Notes: generated from the sequence alone by a model not told the origin. 64,000 nucleotides of DNA from JANQPX01 sp041398025 (GCA_041398025.1 JAWKVM010000026.1:80786-144785); one strand, 5' to 3'. Shown: positions 17,302 to 27,214, counted from the stretch's first letter. Translations and numbers: made by a program.

Positions 17302-17919
17302 GGTATCACGCCTGCAGCTGGGCCATGCCTCAAATCTTATGAGGCCGCGCCACAGCACTCTTTAGGCAGGCTGGAGATAGGCGGCCATGATGTCGCCCGT
17401 ATCCTTGTCAGGGCATCTAAACGGTCGTCGATCAGCGTCCAACAGTCACATCAGCCCATGTACCGAACACAGCCTTATGGCGATTCACGCGATTTCCTGA
17501 TCTACGTTCGGGCATGATCAAGATGACTGCTTCTATCGGCCTTTTGACAAGCGTTTTTGACATGAAGCCCAGCCAAACCTAAGGCCGCTCATCGCCCGAC
17601 ATAAGACCCCGAACCGCCCCACCCGGTCTCAGGCAAGTCAACGCCGCCCCTCGCAGGGGCGTACGGCGCGGGAGGGGGTTCCCGCGCCGTACTGCTGAGG
17701 TTCGCCAAAGGTGCCGCCGCTGGACCAAGCGCTCGCCCTGACGGCCGGTCTCAAATAGCGACGATCATCGAAATCCCGGGCATGAAATCAGGCAACTGAC
17801 GCTCAAATGCCCATCTTCGCGCCGCTTGGCGACGCTCTATCTGTGGGCATCCTGCCATGGCTTAACCTAAAAAAGTGTGAACCACGTCACGCTTTGACGA
17901 TTTTTTTGGGGGAGAACGC
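17302..17919. other. Intergenic region with structured hairpins
   Basis: About 620 bases with no convincing ORF. The only clear structure is the tandem hairpin pair at 17646-17692. A T-rich stretch at 17903-17912 precedes the acyltransferase stop codon and may be part of its termination region. Confidence 0.5.
17646..17692. other. Tandem hairpins
   Basis: Two perfect inverted repeats stand end to end: gcccc/ggggc (17646-17650 and 17656-17660), then a 12-bp stem gtacggcgcggg/cccgcgccgtac (17661-17672 and 17681-17692) around an 8-base loop. No T-run follows on the plus strand, so it is not a standard terminator. It may be a structured RNA element or an unrecognised binding site. Confidence 0.6.
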
Positions 17920-18825
17920 TCACGCCATGTCGATTTCGACCAGATGCTGCAGCTCTGCCGTGGCGACGTCGGGATCGTCCGGGAGGTCGGCGGGGTCGAT
18001 GGGAGGGCCGAAGGTCATGCGGACGTCGGCGCCGCGCTTGTTGAGCAGCTCGTTGAACACCGTGATGTCGCGCAGCTCGTTGCTGATGGTCGCGAGCGCG
18101 TAGTAGAGCCAGGAATTCCGGCTGGTGATGCGCAGCGGCAGGATGGGTGCCTGGTAACGGCGGGCGAGGGTGACCGTGGTCGCGAGCCAGGAGCGCTCCC
18201 TCAGGCCGTTCAGGGTCATGTAGGCGAGCCGGCCCGAGGGGAAGATGACCACGGCGCGGCCTTCCCTCGCGGCCCGGGTCAGGCCCTGCACCGTCTCCCT
18301 GGTCTTCGCCGTGGTTCGGAAGGCCGGGCGCCAGTCCACGGGGATGATCATGTCGGCGAGGCCCGGGGCCACGCGGATGGCATCGCGGTTCGCCATGAAG
18401 CAGAGATCCGGGCGCACCGGGGCGAGCGCATCGAACACGGCGATGCCGTCGGCGATGCCGGTCGGATGGTTGGCGACGACGAAGACGAAGCCGCTTTCGG
18501 GGATGTTCTCCTGCCCTTTGATCCTGGTGCGGATGCCGAGCTCGCGGCTGACAAGGCTGAACACGTCGAAGCCGGCAAGGCCGGAGACGGCGTCTGCGAG
18601 CCTGATGGCCGCGTCATATTTCAGGAGCGGATAGAGCAGGTGCCGAAGCCCCTGCCACAGGATCGGATGCTCCAGCAGCCGCCCTGCCCGCTCCTCAATC
18701 AGCACGTCGACGATGTGTGCTGGGCGATCGACGGCAAAGTCGAAGCCGGATCTTGGCGCGGCGGCAGGTTCCTTGATCGGTGGGTTGGTGGCCATGATGG
18801 TGCAGAACCGGCGTTGTTGATCCAT
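17920..18825 (-). CDS. Lysophospholipid acyltransferase-like protein (PlsC/hemolysin-type LPLAT)
   Basis: A 301-residue protein with the acyltransferase motif NHPTGIADG near residues 122-130 and the later FPSGR motif near residue 200 that contacts the acceptor phosphate in this superfamily. The catalytic His-x5-Asp spacing matches the hemolysin/ornithine-lipid acyltransferase branch rather than classic His-x4-Asp PlsC. It would move an acyl group to a lipid or amino-acid head group at the inner membrane. ATG 18825 has a GGCGGGG stretch directly before it; ATG 18795 is an alternative. It diverges from ilvD. Confidence 0.8.
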   Translation of the reverse strand: MDQQRRFCTIMATNPPIKEPAAAPRSGFDFAVDRPAHIVDVLIEERAGRLLEHPILWQGLRHLLYPLLKYDAAIRLADAVSGLAGFDVFSLVSRELGIRTRIKGQENIPESGFVFVVANHPTGIADGIAVFDALAPVRPDLCFMANRDAIRVAPGLADMIIPVDWRPAFRTTAKTRETVQGLTRAAREGRAVVIFPSGRLAYMTLNGLRERSWLATTVTLARRYQAPILPLRITSRNSWLYYALATISNELRDITVFNELLNKRGADVRMTFGPPIDPADLPDDPDVATAELQHLVEIDMA

Positions 18826-19038
18826 CCCCGCCAGAAAGCCCTCTCTATTGCAAACGCCCCGCGCGCGATCTAATTCCTCGCGAGCGCGAGGAGGCTGTTC
18901 GCGATCTCCCCGTATCCGCGATGATTTTGACAGGTTGAGGACAAACCCAGGCAGGCAGAGCCTTTGCAGAACGGCGCGCGCGGCCTATGTTGCCGCAAAC
19001 TTCATGGCGAAAAGCCAAGCCGAACGCAGGAAGAGACC

Positions 19039-20766
19039 ATGGCCACCCGCACCGTTTTCGACAAATCCAAGCTGCCTAGCCGTCATGCCACGGTCGGGCC
19101 GGATCGCGCGCCGCACCGTTCCTACTACTATGCCATGGGGCTGACCCAGGCGGACATCGAGCAGCCCTTCGTCGGCGTGGTCACCACCTGGAACGAGGCA
19201 GCGCCCTGCAACATCACGCTCGCGCGCCAGGCGCAGGCGGCGAAGCGCGGTGTCGCCAAAGCGGGCGGCACGCCGCGCGAGTTCACCACCATCACCGTGA
19301 CCGACGGCATCGCCATGGGCCATCAGGGCATGAAGTCGTCGCTGATCTCGCGCGAAGTGATCGCGGACAGCACCGAGCTCACCATGCGCGGCCATGCGTA
19401 TGACGCACTCGTCGGTCTGGCCGGGTGTGACAAGACCCTGCCCGGCATCATGATGGCGATGGTGCGTCTGAACGTGCCGTCCGTCTTCATGTATGGCGGC
19501 TCGATCCTGCCCGGCAAATTCCGCGGCAAGGACGTGACCGTGCAGGACGTGTTCGAGGCGGTCGGCCAGCATGCGGTCGGCAGCATCAGCGACGAGGATC
19601 TGCATGAGCTGGAGCAGGTGGCGTGTCCCTCCGGCGGCTCCTGCGGCGGCCAGTTCACGGCGAACACCATGGCCTGCGTCTCCGAGGCGATCGGCCTGGC
19701 GCTGCCCGGCTCCGCCGGCACGCCGGCTCCTTACGAGACCCGCGATCAATGGGCCGAGGCCTCGGGCGAGGCGGTCATGCGCCTGCTCGCAGACGACATC
19801 CGCCCGCGCGACATCGTCACCAGGAAATCCCTGGAAAACGCCGCGCGCGTGATCGCCGCTTCCGGCGGCTCGACCAATGGCGGCCTGCATCTGCCGGCGA
19901 TCGCCCATGAGGCCGGGATCGACTTCGACCTGCACGACGTCTGCGAGATCTTTCGGAGCACCCCCTACATCGCGGATCTCAAGCCCGCCGGGCAATATGT
20001 GATGCGCGACCTGCACGACATCGGCGGCGTGCCGCTCCTGATGAAGGCGCTGATGGAGGGCGGCTATCTCCATGGCGACTGCATCACCGTCACCGGCAGG
20101 ACCATCGCCGAAAATCTCGAAAGCGTGCGCTTCAACGCCGACCAGCCGATCATCCGCCCCACATCCGATCCGATCATGAAGGTCGGCGGCGTGGTCGGGC
20201 TGCGCGGCAACCTCGCGCCTGAAGGCGCCATTGTCAAAATTGCTGGGCTCGCCTCGCAAACGTTCAAGGGCCCGGCCCGCTGCTTCGAGTCCGAGGAGGA
20301 CGCGATGAAGGCGGTGCAGTCCCGCAACTACCAGGCGGGCGAGGTGCTGGTGATCCGCAACGAAGGCCCGAAAGGCGGCCCCGGCATGCGCGAGATGCTC
20401 GGCGTCACCTCGGCGATCTACGGCCAGGGCAATGGCGACAAGGTGGCGCTGATCACCGACGGCCGCTTCTCCGGCGCGACCCGCGGCTTCTGCATCGGCC
20501 ATGTCGGTCCGGAGGCGGCGGTCGGCGGGCCGATCGGGCTCCTGAAGGACGGCGACATCATCGTGATCGATGCCGAGGCGGGCACGCTCGACGTCGAACT
20601 CTCGGCCGGCGAGCTGGCAGCTCGGCGCGAGACGTTCAAGCGAGTGCCGACCGAATACACCTCGGGCACGCTCTGGAAATATGCGCAGACCGTGGGCTCG
20701 GCGGAGAAGGGGGCGGTGACGCATCCGGGCGGCAAGGCCGAGATCAAGGCCTACGCCGACCTCTGA
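19039..20766 (+). CDS. ilvD: Dihydroxy-acid dehydratase
   Basis: A 575-residue enzyme that dehydrates 2,3-dihydroxy-isovalerate and -methylvalerate in valine and isoleucine synthesis. Iron-sulfur cluster cysteines sit in GLAGCDKTLPG (near residue 130) and CPSGGSCGGQFTANTMA (near 195-203); the C-terminal ITDGRFSGATRG motif is present. ATG 19039 follows AGGAAGAG; an in-frame ATG at 18964 lies upstream but adds a sequence unlike the family. Cytoplasmic. It stands with its own promoter and is followed 77 bases later by a glutamine amidotransferase gene. Confidence 0.97.
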   Translation: MATRTVFDKSKLPSRHATVGPDRAPHRSYYYAMGLTQADIEQPFVGVVTTWNEAAPCNITLARQAQAAKRGVAKAGGTPREFTTITVTDGIAMGHQGMKSSLISREVIADSTELTMRGHAYDALVGLAGCDKTLPGIMMAMVRLNVPSVFMYGGSILPGKFRGKDVTVQDVFEAVGQHAVGSISDEDLHELEQVACPSGGSCGGQFTANTMACVSEAIGLALPGSAGTPAPYETRDQWAEASGEAVMRLLADDIRPRDIVTRKSLENAARVIAASGGSTNGGLHLPAIAHEAGIDFDLHDVCEIFRSTPYIADLKPAGQYVMRDLHDIGGVPLLMKALMEGGYLHGDCITVTGRTIAENLESVRFNADQPIIRPTSDPIMKVGGVVGLRGNLAPEGAIVKIAGLASQTFKGPARCFESEEDAMKAVQSRNYQAGEVLVIRNEGPKGGPGMREMLGVTSAIYGQGNGDKVALITDGRFSGATRGFCIGHVGPEAAVGGPIGLLKDGDIIVIDAEAGTLDVELSAGELAARRETFKRVPTEYTSGTLWKYAQTVGSAEKGAVTHPGGKAEIKAYADL

Positions 20767-20843
20767 GGGCGGCGCCCTCTGGCTCGACTTAGCGCTGGAA
20801 CCGGCCGGCAAGGTCGGCGGCGAGACGCCCTCGGGATCTGGTG

Positions 20844-21584
20844 ATGAAACCCTTTCTCATCCTGCAGCTTCGTCCGGAGACCGAGGTCTCCGACGACGAA
20901 TACCGGGCGATCCTGGAGAAAGGCGGGCTGCGCGCCGAGGAGGTGCAGCGGATCCGGCTGGACCAGGAATCGCTGCCGGCGGGTCTGGATCTCGGCAACT
21001 ATGCCGGCACGATCGTCGGCGGCGGGCCCGGCTGCGTCAGCGATGCGCCGGAGGATAAGACGCCGATCGAGCGGCGCATGGAGGAGGCCGTCCGCTCGCT
21101 GATGCCGGCGATCGTCGAGGGCGATCTGCCCTTTCTCGGCTGCTGCTACGGCATCGGCATCCTCGCCCACCATCTGGGCGCCGAGGTCAGCAAGGCACGC
21201 TACAGCGAGGGTGTGGGCGCCGTCACCTGCAGCATGACCGAGGACGGCAGGGCGGATCGCCTGCTGGAAGGCCTGCCTGCGACCTTCAGCGCCTTCGTCG
21301 GCCACAAGGAAGCGGTCCAGGAGCTGCCGAAGGGCTGCCGCCATTTGCTGTCGTCGGCGCCTTGTCCCTACCAGATGATCCGCTATGGCGAGAACGTGTA
21401 TGCGACCCAGTTCCACCCCGAAGCCGACGGCCACGTCTTCGAGCTGCGCATCCGATTCTATAAGGACAAGGGCTATTTCATGGCCGTGGCGGCCGATGCG
21501 CTGATCGAGCAGTGCCATCGGGAGGACGTGCGCTTTCCGGAGCACATCCTGCGCGCGTTCGTCGAGACCTATCGCCAGGATTGA
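20844..21584 (+). CDS. Class I glutamine amidotransferase-like protein
   Basis: A 246-residue free-standing amidotransferase domain. The nucleophile Cys is in LGCCYGIG near residue 100 and the His-x-Glu pair is in QFHPEAD near residue 190, so the catalytic triad is complete. A GTG directly precedes ATG 20844; GGGA lies about 8 bases upstream. Family members include GMP-synthase-like hydrolases and gamma-glutamyl peptide hydrolases. No synthase partner is adjacent, so it may act on a gamma-glutamyl compound by itself. Probably in the ilvD transcription unit, without an obvious functional link. Confidence 0.85.
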   Translation: MKPFLILQLRPETEVSDDEYRAILEKGGLRAEEVQRIRLDQESLPAGLDLGNYAGTIVGGGPGCVSDAPEDKTPIERRMEEAVRSLMPAIVEGDLPFLGCCYGIGILAHHLGAEVSKARYSEGVGAVTCSMTEDGRADRLLEGLPATFSAFVGHKEAVQELPKGCRHLLSSAPCPYQMIRYGENVYATQFHPEADGHVFELRIRFYKDKGYFMAVAADALIEQCHREDVRFPEHILRAFVETYRQD

Positions 21585-21724
21585 GCCGGATATCCGGACA
21601 TTGCGGCACCTGCCCGGCAGGAAGTCTATCCGTGTTCGTGCTTAGAAAATCTTAACTCTTTCCCGTCATGATACCGTCCGACCGAGCTTGGGGACGAACA
21701 GGCAGGACTTGGAGGAGTGTCGAT

Positions 21725-22912
21725 ATGCCCGCTGTCGCCGCCGAGGCGAAGACCACGCTTCAGCCTCGACCCGGATCGCGGCAGGACGGCGGATCCGTCA
21801 AGACGGGCGCGGCGGCGGCTCTGGCACGCAACGAAAAGATCACCCCTGCCGACCTGAAGCTGCTGCAGTCGGACCCGTCGACCGAAACGCGCTCCCTGTT
21901 CGCCGCCAAATTCGGCCGTCAGTACGACGAGTTTGCGGCGTCCAGCACCAAGGAATTCGCCGATACCATCCTCTATCACCTGGCGAAGGATGTCGAAGCG
22001 GCGGTGAGGCAGGCCCTTGCCGAGACGATTGCGGAAAGTTCCGATCTGCCGAAGGCGCTCGCGCTTGAGCTCGCCGTCGACGAGATCGAGATCGCGGGGC
22101 CGATCCTTGAACGAAGCGGGGCTCTCGAGGACCCGGATCTCATCGAGATCGTCAAGAGCCAGGCCGAGCACTACGCCTGTGCGGTCGCTGGCCGGAGTTC
22201 GGTAAGCGAGCCGGTCACCGACGCCCTGATCGACACCGGCCATACTGGTACGATCGTCCGGCTGCTCACCAATCAAGGGGCTGCGTTTTCGAACGAGGCG
22301 CTCCATCGCCTGGCCAAGGAGTTCGCTGGCGACGGTCGGATTCAGGAGCATCTGGTCAAACTGCCGGACCTGCCGCCGGAGGTGGTCGAGCACCTCATCG
22401 ACGGCATCGGCGAAGCCCTGGAATGGGATCTGATCAAGAGCCGGTCCATTGACCCGAGCGAAGCGCGGAAACTGGTCAATGCCATGAAGGGACAGGCCGC
22501 AAAGGCCATGGCCAAGCAGGGCGCTGTGGAGGAGATGACGTTCGCGAAGATGCAGGAACGCATGGTCAGAGGGCTCCTGAAACCTCTGGACATTCTGTCC
22601 TTTCTGCGCGGCGGCCATGTCAGCCAGTTCGAGGCGGCCCTCGCCGCCATGGCCAAAGTCGACCTTCAGAGAACCAAGCGTCTTCTCTACAGCATGGACA
22701 GAAGGGCGCTTGCGGCCCTCTGCCTGCGTGCCGGTCTCGGAACGCCGCAATATCTGGCGATCCGCATGGCCGTCGATCTCGCCGATATGGGCATCAACGA
22801 AGTCCGTGCCAAAAGCGTGAAATATCCGCAGAAGACGGCCCGCTTCGTGCAGGACCAATATGAACGGATCCGAAAGGACAGGAAGCTGATCGCCCAGTTC
22901 TTCTCACGCTAG
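21725..22912 (+). CDS. DUF2336 domain protein
   Basis: A 395-residue, mostly helical protein of the DUF2336 family, common in alphaproteobacteria and built from HEAT-like helical repeats. Segments supporting this are LLQSDPSTETRSLFAAKFGR, DTILYHLAKDVEAAVRQALA and LIEIVKSQAEHYACAVAGRS. The start ATG 21725 has a perfect GGAGGAG box 6 bases upstream; the longer frame from ATG 21668 would place that box inside the gene. No signal or membrane segment. Function of the family is not settled. Confidence 0.88.
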   Translation: MPAVAAEAKTTLQPRPGSRQDGGSVKTGAAAALARNEKITPADLKLLQSDPSTETRSLFAAKFGRQYDEFAASSTKEFADTILYHLAKDVEAAVRQALAETIAESSDLPKALALELAVDEIEIAGPILERSGALEDPDLIEIVKSQAEHYACAVAGRSSVSEPVTDALIDTGHTGTIVRLLTNQGAAFSNEALHRLAKEFAGDGRIQEHLVKLPDLPPEVVEHLIDGIGEALEWDLIKSRSIDPSEARKLVNAMKGQAAKAMAKQGAVEEMTFAKMQERMVRGLLKPLDILSFLRGGHVSQFEAALAAMAKVDLQRTKRLLYSMDRRALAALCLRAGLGTPQYLAIRMAVDLADMGINEVRAKSVKYPQKTARFVQDQYERIRKDRKLIAQFFSR

Positions 22913-23086
22913 TGCATCGATCCAAACAGAGCGATCAGCGATGTTTGGGAGTTTGATGCAAAACCAATAACCTAGCGCTGCGGCTTGTGAATCATCCGAA
23001 TGCGCCGCTGTGCTGGAGCGCTTTCCGATCAAACGGCGCCGGTTCACCGGACAAAACGTGCATGATTGCCCGCGTCCGGAGTGTCG

Positions 23087-24658
23087 CTACCCGAAAATCA
23101 CCGTCGGCAGCCAGGTCGCCATTTGCGGGAAGAGCGCCAGCAGTACCAGCATCAGCAGCTGGATGATGATGAACGGCACCACGCCCCGGTAGATGTGCAT
23201 GGTGGTGACCTCGGGCGGGGCGACGCCGCGCAGATAGAAGAGGGCGAAGCCGAAGGGAGGAGTCAGGAACGAGGTCTGGAGATTGACCGCGATCATCACG
23301 CCGAGCCAGATCGGGTCGAGGTCGAGCTGCAGGAGGATCGGCCCGACGATCGGCACCACGACGAAGGTGATCTCGATGAAGTCGAGGAAGAAGCCGAGGA
23401 CGAACAGCACCGCCATCACCAGGATCATCGCACCGAGCGCGCCACCCGGCATGTTGGTCAGGAATTGGTGGACCATGTCGTCGCCGCCGAAGCCGCGAAA
23501 CACCAGGGAGAACAGCTGCGCGCCGATCACGATGATGAACACCATCGAGCTGATCTTGGCGGTCGACTGCATCACCTGGATGAGCGTGCCCTCGTCATAG
23601 GTCCGGTAGAGCGCCACCAGCAACCCGATCGCCAGGAGCACGCAGAGCGCCATCGCGACCCACATGCCGACTTGGTCGATCTGCGGAATCTGGCTTCTGC
23701 CGACGCGCAGATCGAGAAACGATGTGAGCGTGATCAAGCCGATCAAAGCGAGTGCCGCGATGTAGATCGGCACCGGCCGGTCAGCCACCAGCCGCTGGCC
23801 GGCGAGCAGGGTGGCACCGATCGCGCCCACGCCTGCCGCCTCGGTCGGCGTGGCCACGCCGGAAAGAATCGAGCCGAGCACCGCGACGATCAGGACGATC
23901 GGGGCGACCAGTGCGTGAAACACGCGCGCCACCATGCCCTCGCCGACCAGCTCGTCCCTGGGGACCGGCGGCGAGCTTTCCGGGCGGACGATCGCCATGG
24001 CGATCTGATAGGCGATGTAGAGGCCGACCAGCACCAGGCCCGGGATCAGGGCACCGGCGAACAGGTCACCGACCGAGACCGGCTCCGGCGCCCAGTTGCC
24101 GAGCGCGCGCTGCGCCTCCTGATGCGCATTGGAGATCTGGTCGCCGAGCACCACCAGCACGATCGAGGGCGGGATGATCTGGCCGAGCGTGCCGGCGGCG
24201 GCGATCGAGCCGCAGGCGAGCTTCGGATCGTAGCCGCGCCGCAGCATGGTCGGCAGGGACAACAGCCCCATGGTAACCACGGTGGCGCCGACGATGCCGG
24301 TGGAGGCAGCGAGCAGTGCGCCGACCACCGCGACCGAGACGCCGAGCCCGCCGCGCAGGGTGCCGAACAGCTGCCCCATGGTGTCGAGCAGTTCCTCCGC
24401 CACCTTGGAGCGCTCCAGCATCACCCCCATGAACACGAACAGCGGCACCGCGATCAGCACCTCGTTCTTCATCACGCCGTAGATGCGGTTCGGGAAAAAG
24501 CCGAAGAACGAGCCGTCGAACACGCCCATCAGATAGCCGAGGCCGGCGAACAGGAGCGACGTGCCGGCCAGGGTGAAGGCGACCGGGAAACCGAGCAGAA
24601 TCAGGAGGCACAAGGCCAGGAACATGGCGAGATCGAGGGATTCCGCGAGCGCGTTCAA
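23087..24658 (-). CDS. TRAP transporter large permease subunit (DctM type)
   Basis: A 523-residue membrane protein with about twelve to fourteen hydrophobic segments, opening with the family pattern LCLLILLGFPVAFTLAGTSL. It is longer than the usual 430 residues because of an extra membrane-rich section around residues 240-370, a feature of the mannitol/chloroaromatic TRAP branch. It would couple sodium entry to uptake of an organic acid with DctQ and DctP. The start overlaps the DctQ stop by 4 bases. Last gene of the minus-strand trio. Confidence 0.93.
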   Translation of the reverse strand: MNALAESLDLAMFLALCLLILLGFPVAFTLAGTSLLFAGLGYLMGVFDGSFFGFFPNRIYGVMKNEVLIAVPLFVFMGVMLERSKVAEELLDTMGQLFGTLRGGLGVSVAVVGALLAASTGIVGATVVTMGLLSLPTMLRRGYDPKLACGSIAAAGTLGQIIPPSIVLVVLGDQISNAHQEAQRALGNWAPEPVSVGDLFAGALIPGLVLVGLYIAYQIAMAIVRPESSPPVPRDELVGEGMVARVFHALVAPIVLIVAVLGSILSGVATPTEAAGVGAIGATLLAGQRLVADRPVPIYIAALALIGLITLTSFLDLRVGRSQIPQIDQVGMWVAMALCVLLAIGLLVALYRTYDEGTLIQVMQSTAKISSMVFIIVIGAQLFSLVFRGFGGDDMVHQFLTNMPGGALGAMILVMAVLFVLGFFLDFIEITFVVVPIVGPILLQLDLDPIWLGVMIAVNLQTSFLTPPFGFALFYLRGVAPPEVTTMHIYRGVVPFIIIQLLMLVLLALFPQMATWLPTVIFG

Positions 24659-25224
24659 AGGCTGGCTCCCTCGTCGTCGACGTCCTTGGCGAAATCATCG
24701 AGATCCGCAAGCCCCTCCAGCCCGGCGAGCCGGAGGCCGGCATGCACCGCCATGGAGGTCGCCTGCAGACCGAGCAGCACGGCGAACACCAGGATGATGG
24801 TCTTCAACAGGAACACCGCGGGAATGCCGAGGCGCCCTTCCGGCGAGCCTTCGAGCACCGCCCAGGCATTGGCGACATAAGGCCAGGACACCCAGAAGAT
24901 CATGATGCACATCGGCAGGAGAAACAGGAACACGCCGATCAGATCGACCAGCGCCCGGGTGCGCGGCGTGGCATCGGCGTAGAAGATGTCGCAGCGCACA
25001 TGGCCGTTGTGCAGGAGCGTGTAGGCGGCGGCGCCGAGAAAGACGGAAGCGTGCATGTAGACGATCGCCTCCTGCAGGGCGACCCAGCCGAGCCCGAAGA
25101 CGTAGCGCAGGACCACGATCACGAACTGCAGCAGGATCATGCCCAGCGTCAGCCAGGCGAGCACCCGGCCGATGCGCTCGTTCAGGCCGTCGATAAGTTC
25201 CGCGAAGTCTCGAAGCGAACCCAC
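24655..25224 (-). CDS. TRAP transporter small permease subunit (DctQ type)
   Basis: A 189-residue protein with four membrane segments and the DctQ signature RYVFGLGWVALQEAIVYMHA near residues 40-60. It pairs with the large permease encoded immediately downstream. A charged acidic C-terminal tail (about 20 residues, rich in Asp) extends past the last segment. The DctP gene ends its upstream neighbour position with an 82-base gap. Confidence 0.92.
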   Translation of the reverse strand: MGSLRDFAELIDGLNERIGRVLAWLTLGMILLQFVIVVLRYVFGLGWVALQEAIVYMHASVFLGAAAYTLLHNGHVRCDIFYADATPRTRALVDLIGVFLFLLPMCIMIFWVSWPYVANAWAVLEGSPEGRLGIPAVFLLKTIILVFAVLLGLQATSMAVHAGLRLAGLEGLADLDDFAKDVDDEGASL

Positions 25225-25306
25225 TTGGCGCTCTCCCGACGCTGCCAGCGAGATGAAGACGGCCCCGTCCCGGCAGACCGGCTGCCGGGACGGTGGCGCG
25301 CTCGGA

Positions 25307-26401
25307 TCAGACCGGCGAACGGGCGTTCAGATAGCCCTGCTCGGAAAGCTTGGACCAGCCCAGCGCCTTCTCCTGGAAGGCGATGTAGCTGTCATAGACC
25401 TTCTTGGTGACCTCGTCGGAATTGCCGACTTCCGCGACCACCTCGCCCGCGACCCTCTTGATCTCGGCGAACAGCTCCGGCGTGAAGCTTCGGACCTGCA
25501 CGCCGTGCTCGTCCACCAGGATCTTCAGGCTGTCGGCGTTCATGGCGTTGAACTCGGCGAATTCGCGCCAGGCCTCGGCCTGGATCGCCGCCTCCATCAA
25601 CGCCTTCTCGGCATCGGTGAACTCGTCCCAGACGCCCTTGTTGATCAGCACCTCGCCGGTGGTGGCGGGCTCGTGGAAACCCGGACCGTAATAGTAGTTG
25701 GCGACCTTGTAGAAGCCGAAAGCGAGATCGTTCCAGGGGCCGACCCACTCGGTGCCGTCGATGGTGCCGGCCTGCAAGGCGGGGAAAATCTCGCCGCCGG
25801 GCAGGTTGACCACCGCAGCGCCGAGCCGGCGCAGCACCTCGCCGCCGAGGCCGGGCATGCGGAACTTCAGGCCCTGGAAGTCGTCCAGGGTGTTGATTTC
25901 CTTCTTGAACCAGCCGGCCATCTGCACGCCGGTGGAGGCACGTGGGAACGGCTTGACGTTGAAGTCGGCGCAAACCTCGTCCCACAGCTCCTGCCCGCCG
26001 CCATAAGCAATCCAGGCCGCCTGCTCGGTGGCGGAAAGGCCGAAGGGCACGGTCGCGAAGAAGTTGAGTGCCGGCGTCTTGCCCTGCCAGTAATAGGAGA
26101 CCGAGTGGCTCATCTCGGCATTGCCGGAGGAGACGGCGTCGAAGCTCTCGAACGGCGGCACCAGCTCGCCGGCGGCGAACACCTTGACCTCGATGGCGCC
26201 GCCGCTCATGGCGGTGATGCGCTTGGCCAGGTTCTCGGCGCCGGTGCCGAGGCCCGGGAAATTCTTCGGCCAGGTGGTGACCATCTTGAGCTGCTTGGTG
26301 CCCTGGGCGATGGCGGGCGCTGGAAAGCTGCTCGCCGCGGCGGCAGCGCCTGCGACCAGCCCGCCGGTCGCGGCTGAAGTGACGAAGTTACGACGTTTCA
26401 T
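25307..26401 (-). CDS. TRAP transporter solute-binding protein (DctP type)
   Basis: A 364-residue exported receptor with a twin-arginine-like leader (MKRRNFVTSAATGG, hydrophobic to about residue 30, then PAIAQG). The mature part begins KQLKMVTTWPKNFPGLGTGA, typical of the FcbT1/mannitol branch, and the ligand-site Arg region RMPGLGGEVLRRLGA is present. ATG 26401 is used because it starts the leader; the frame is open 63 codons further. First gene of the trio. The ligand is probably a carboxylate, otherwise unknown. Confidence 0.93.
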   Translation of the reverse strand: MKRRNFVTSAATGGLVAGAAAAASSFPAPAIAQGTKQLKMVTTWPKNFPGLGTGAENLAKRITAMSGGAIEVKVFAAGELVPPFESFDAVSSGNAEMSHSVSYYWQGKTPALNFFATVPFGLSATEQAAWIAYGGGQELWDEVCADFNVKPFPRASTGVQMAGWFKKEINTLDDFQGLKFRMPGLGGEVLRRLGAAVVNLPGGEIFPALQAGTIDGTEWVGPWNDLAFGFYKVANYYYGPGFHEPATTGEVLINKGVWDEFTDAEKALMEAAIQAEAWREFAEFNAMNADSLKILVDEHGVQVRSFTPELFAEIKRVAGEVVAEVGNSDEVTKKVYDSYIAFQEKALGWSKLSEQGYLNARSPV

Positions 26402-26646
26402 GGGCAAAGCCTCTCCTGAGTGCTGGTCCTGCTCGTTCGTCGGCCCCCAATCCCGCGCCTGACAGGCATCACGATCACGGGGTTTCTGACCATTGAGCTG
26501 TACAATCCGACAACAAAAAGCAAGCACGCCTTGGCGGAAAGTGCAAACCTTCTCGTCGACCGTCGATCCGACGGCTTGAAGCCGGAGCACGCATCCGCCT
26601 ACTCTTCGCCCGATCGATCCGATAACCAGAAGGGAAAGGCAGCGAC

Positions 26647-27006
26647 ATGAGCATCAAACGCATCGAAGCCGGCGCGCGCATGAGCCAGGCCGTGGTCCAC
26701 GGCGACACCGTCTACACCGCGGGCCAGGTGGCGCAAAACGCGCCGGGCGGCTCGGTGACCGACCAGACTAAGGACATCCTCGCCGCCATCGACCGCCTGC
26801 TGGCCGAAGCCGGCAGCGACAAATCCAAGCTCCTGACCGCCAATATCTGGCTCGCCGACATCGCCGATTTCGACGAGATGAACGCCGTCTGGGACGCCTG
26901 GGTCTCCCCCGGCAACACCCCCTGCCGCGCCTGCGTCGAAAGCAAGCTCGCCAGCCCCAAATTCACCGTCGAAATCATGGTCACCGCTGGCGTGGCCAGC
27001 TCATAG
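26647..27006 (+). CDS. RidA/YjgF/Rid family protein
   Basis: A 119-residue Rid-family protein, normal length. Conserved stretches are TVYTAGQVAQ near residue 20 and the C-terminal TPCRACVESKLASPKFTVEI, which holds the Arg-x-Cys and Glu that bind the substrate carboxylate in deaminase members. These proteins hydrolyse reactive enamine/imine intermediates. A GGGAAAGG box precedes ATG. It diverges from the TRAP genes and is followed by a hairpin (27021-27049, stem aacctggg/cccaggtt). It may detoxify imines from nearby amino acid catabolism. Confidence 0.9.
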   Translation: MSIKRIEAGARMSQAVVHGDTVYTAGQVAQNAPGGSVTDQTKDILAAIDRLLAEAGSDKSKLLTANIWLADIADFDEMNAVWDAWVSPGNTPCRACVESKLASPKFTVEIMVTAGVASS

Positions 27007-27130
27007 ACTTGGACCGCCGGAACCTGGGTCCACGGTATGCGCCCAGGTTTGCTGGGGTGAGGGTGATGCAGGGGGCAGCGTTTGGGCTTGTCTTTGACGA
27101 AATCTTAACCTGCATGTGCCAGGCTTCGTG

Positions 27131-27214
27131 ATCTGGTCCATGCGATCCTGGGAGTCCGTGCCGCGCGAGAACTTCTCTCTGGCGCAGGGACTCCCAGAGT
27201 CGCATGGACCAAAG
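27131..27214. repeat. Long inverted repeat, copy 2 of the dispersed family
   Basis: Arms 27134-27157 and 27188-27211 pair over 24 bases with two mismatches around a 30-base spacer. The left arm repeats the left arm at 1223-1242 exactly (ctggtccatgcgatcctggg), while the spacers differ. It lies between convergent genes (RidA rightward, enoyl-CoA hydratase leftward). Confidence 0.75.

Noticed and set aside
21586..21597. Palindrome ccggatatccgg after the amidotransferase gene
   Set aside because: A 12-base palindrome without a loop is too short to stand out from chance in GC-rich DNA.
23066..24880. 604-codon plus-strand open frame opposite the TRAP permease genes
   Set aside because: Dense in His, Asp, Arg and Gln without domains; it mirrors real membrane-protein genes on the minus strand.
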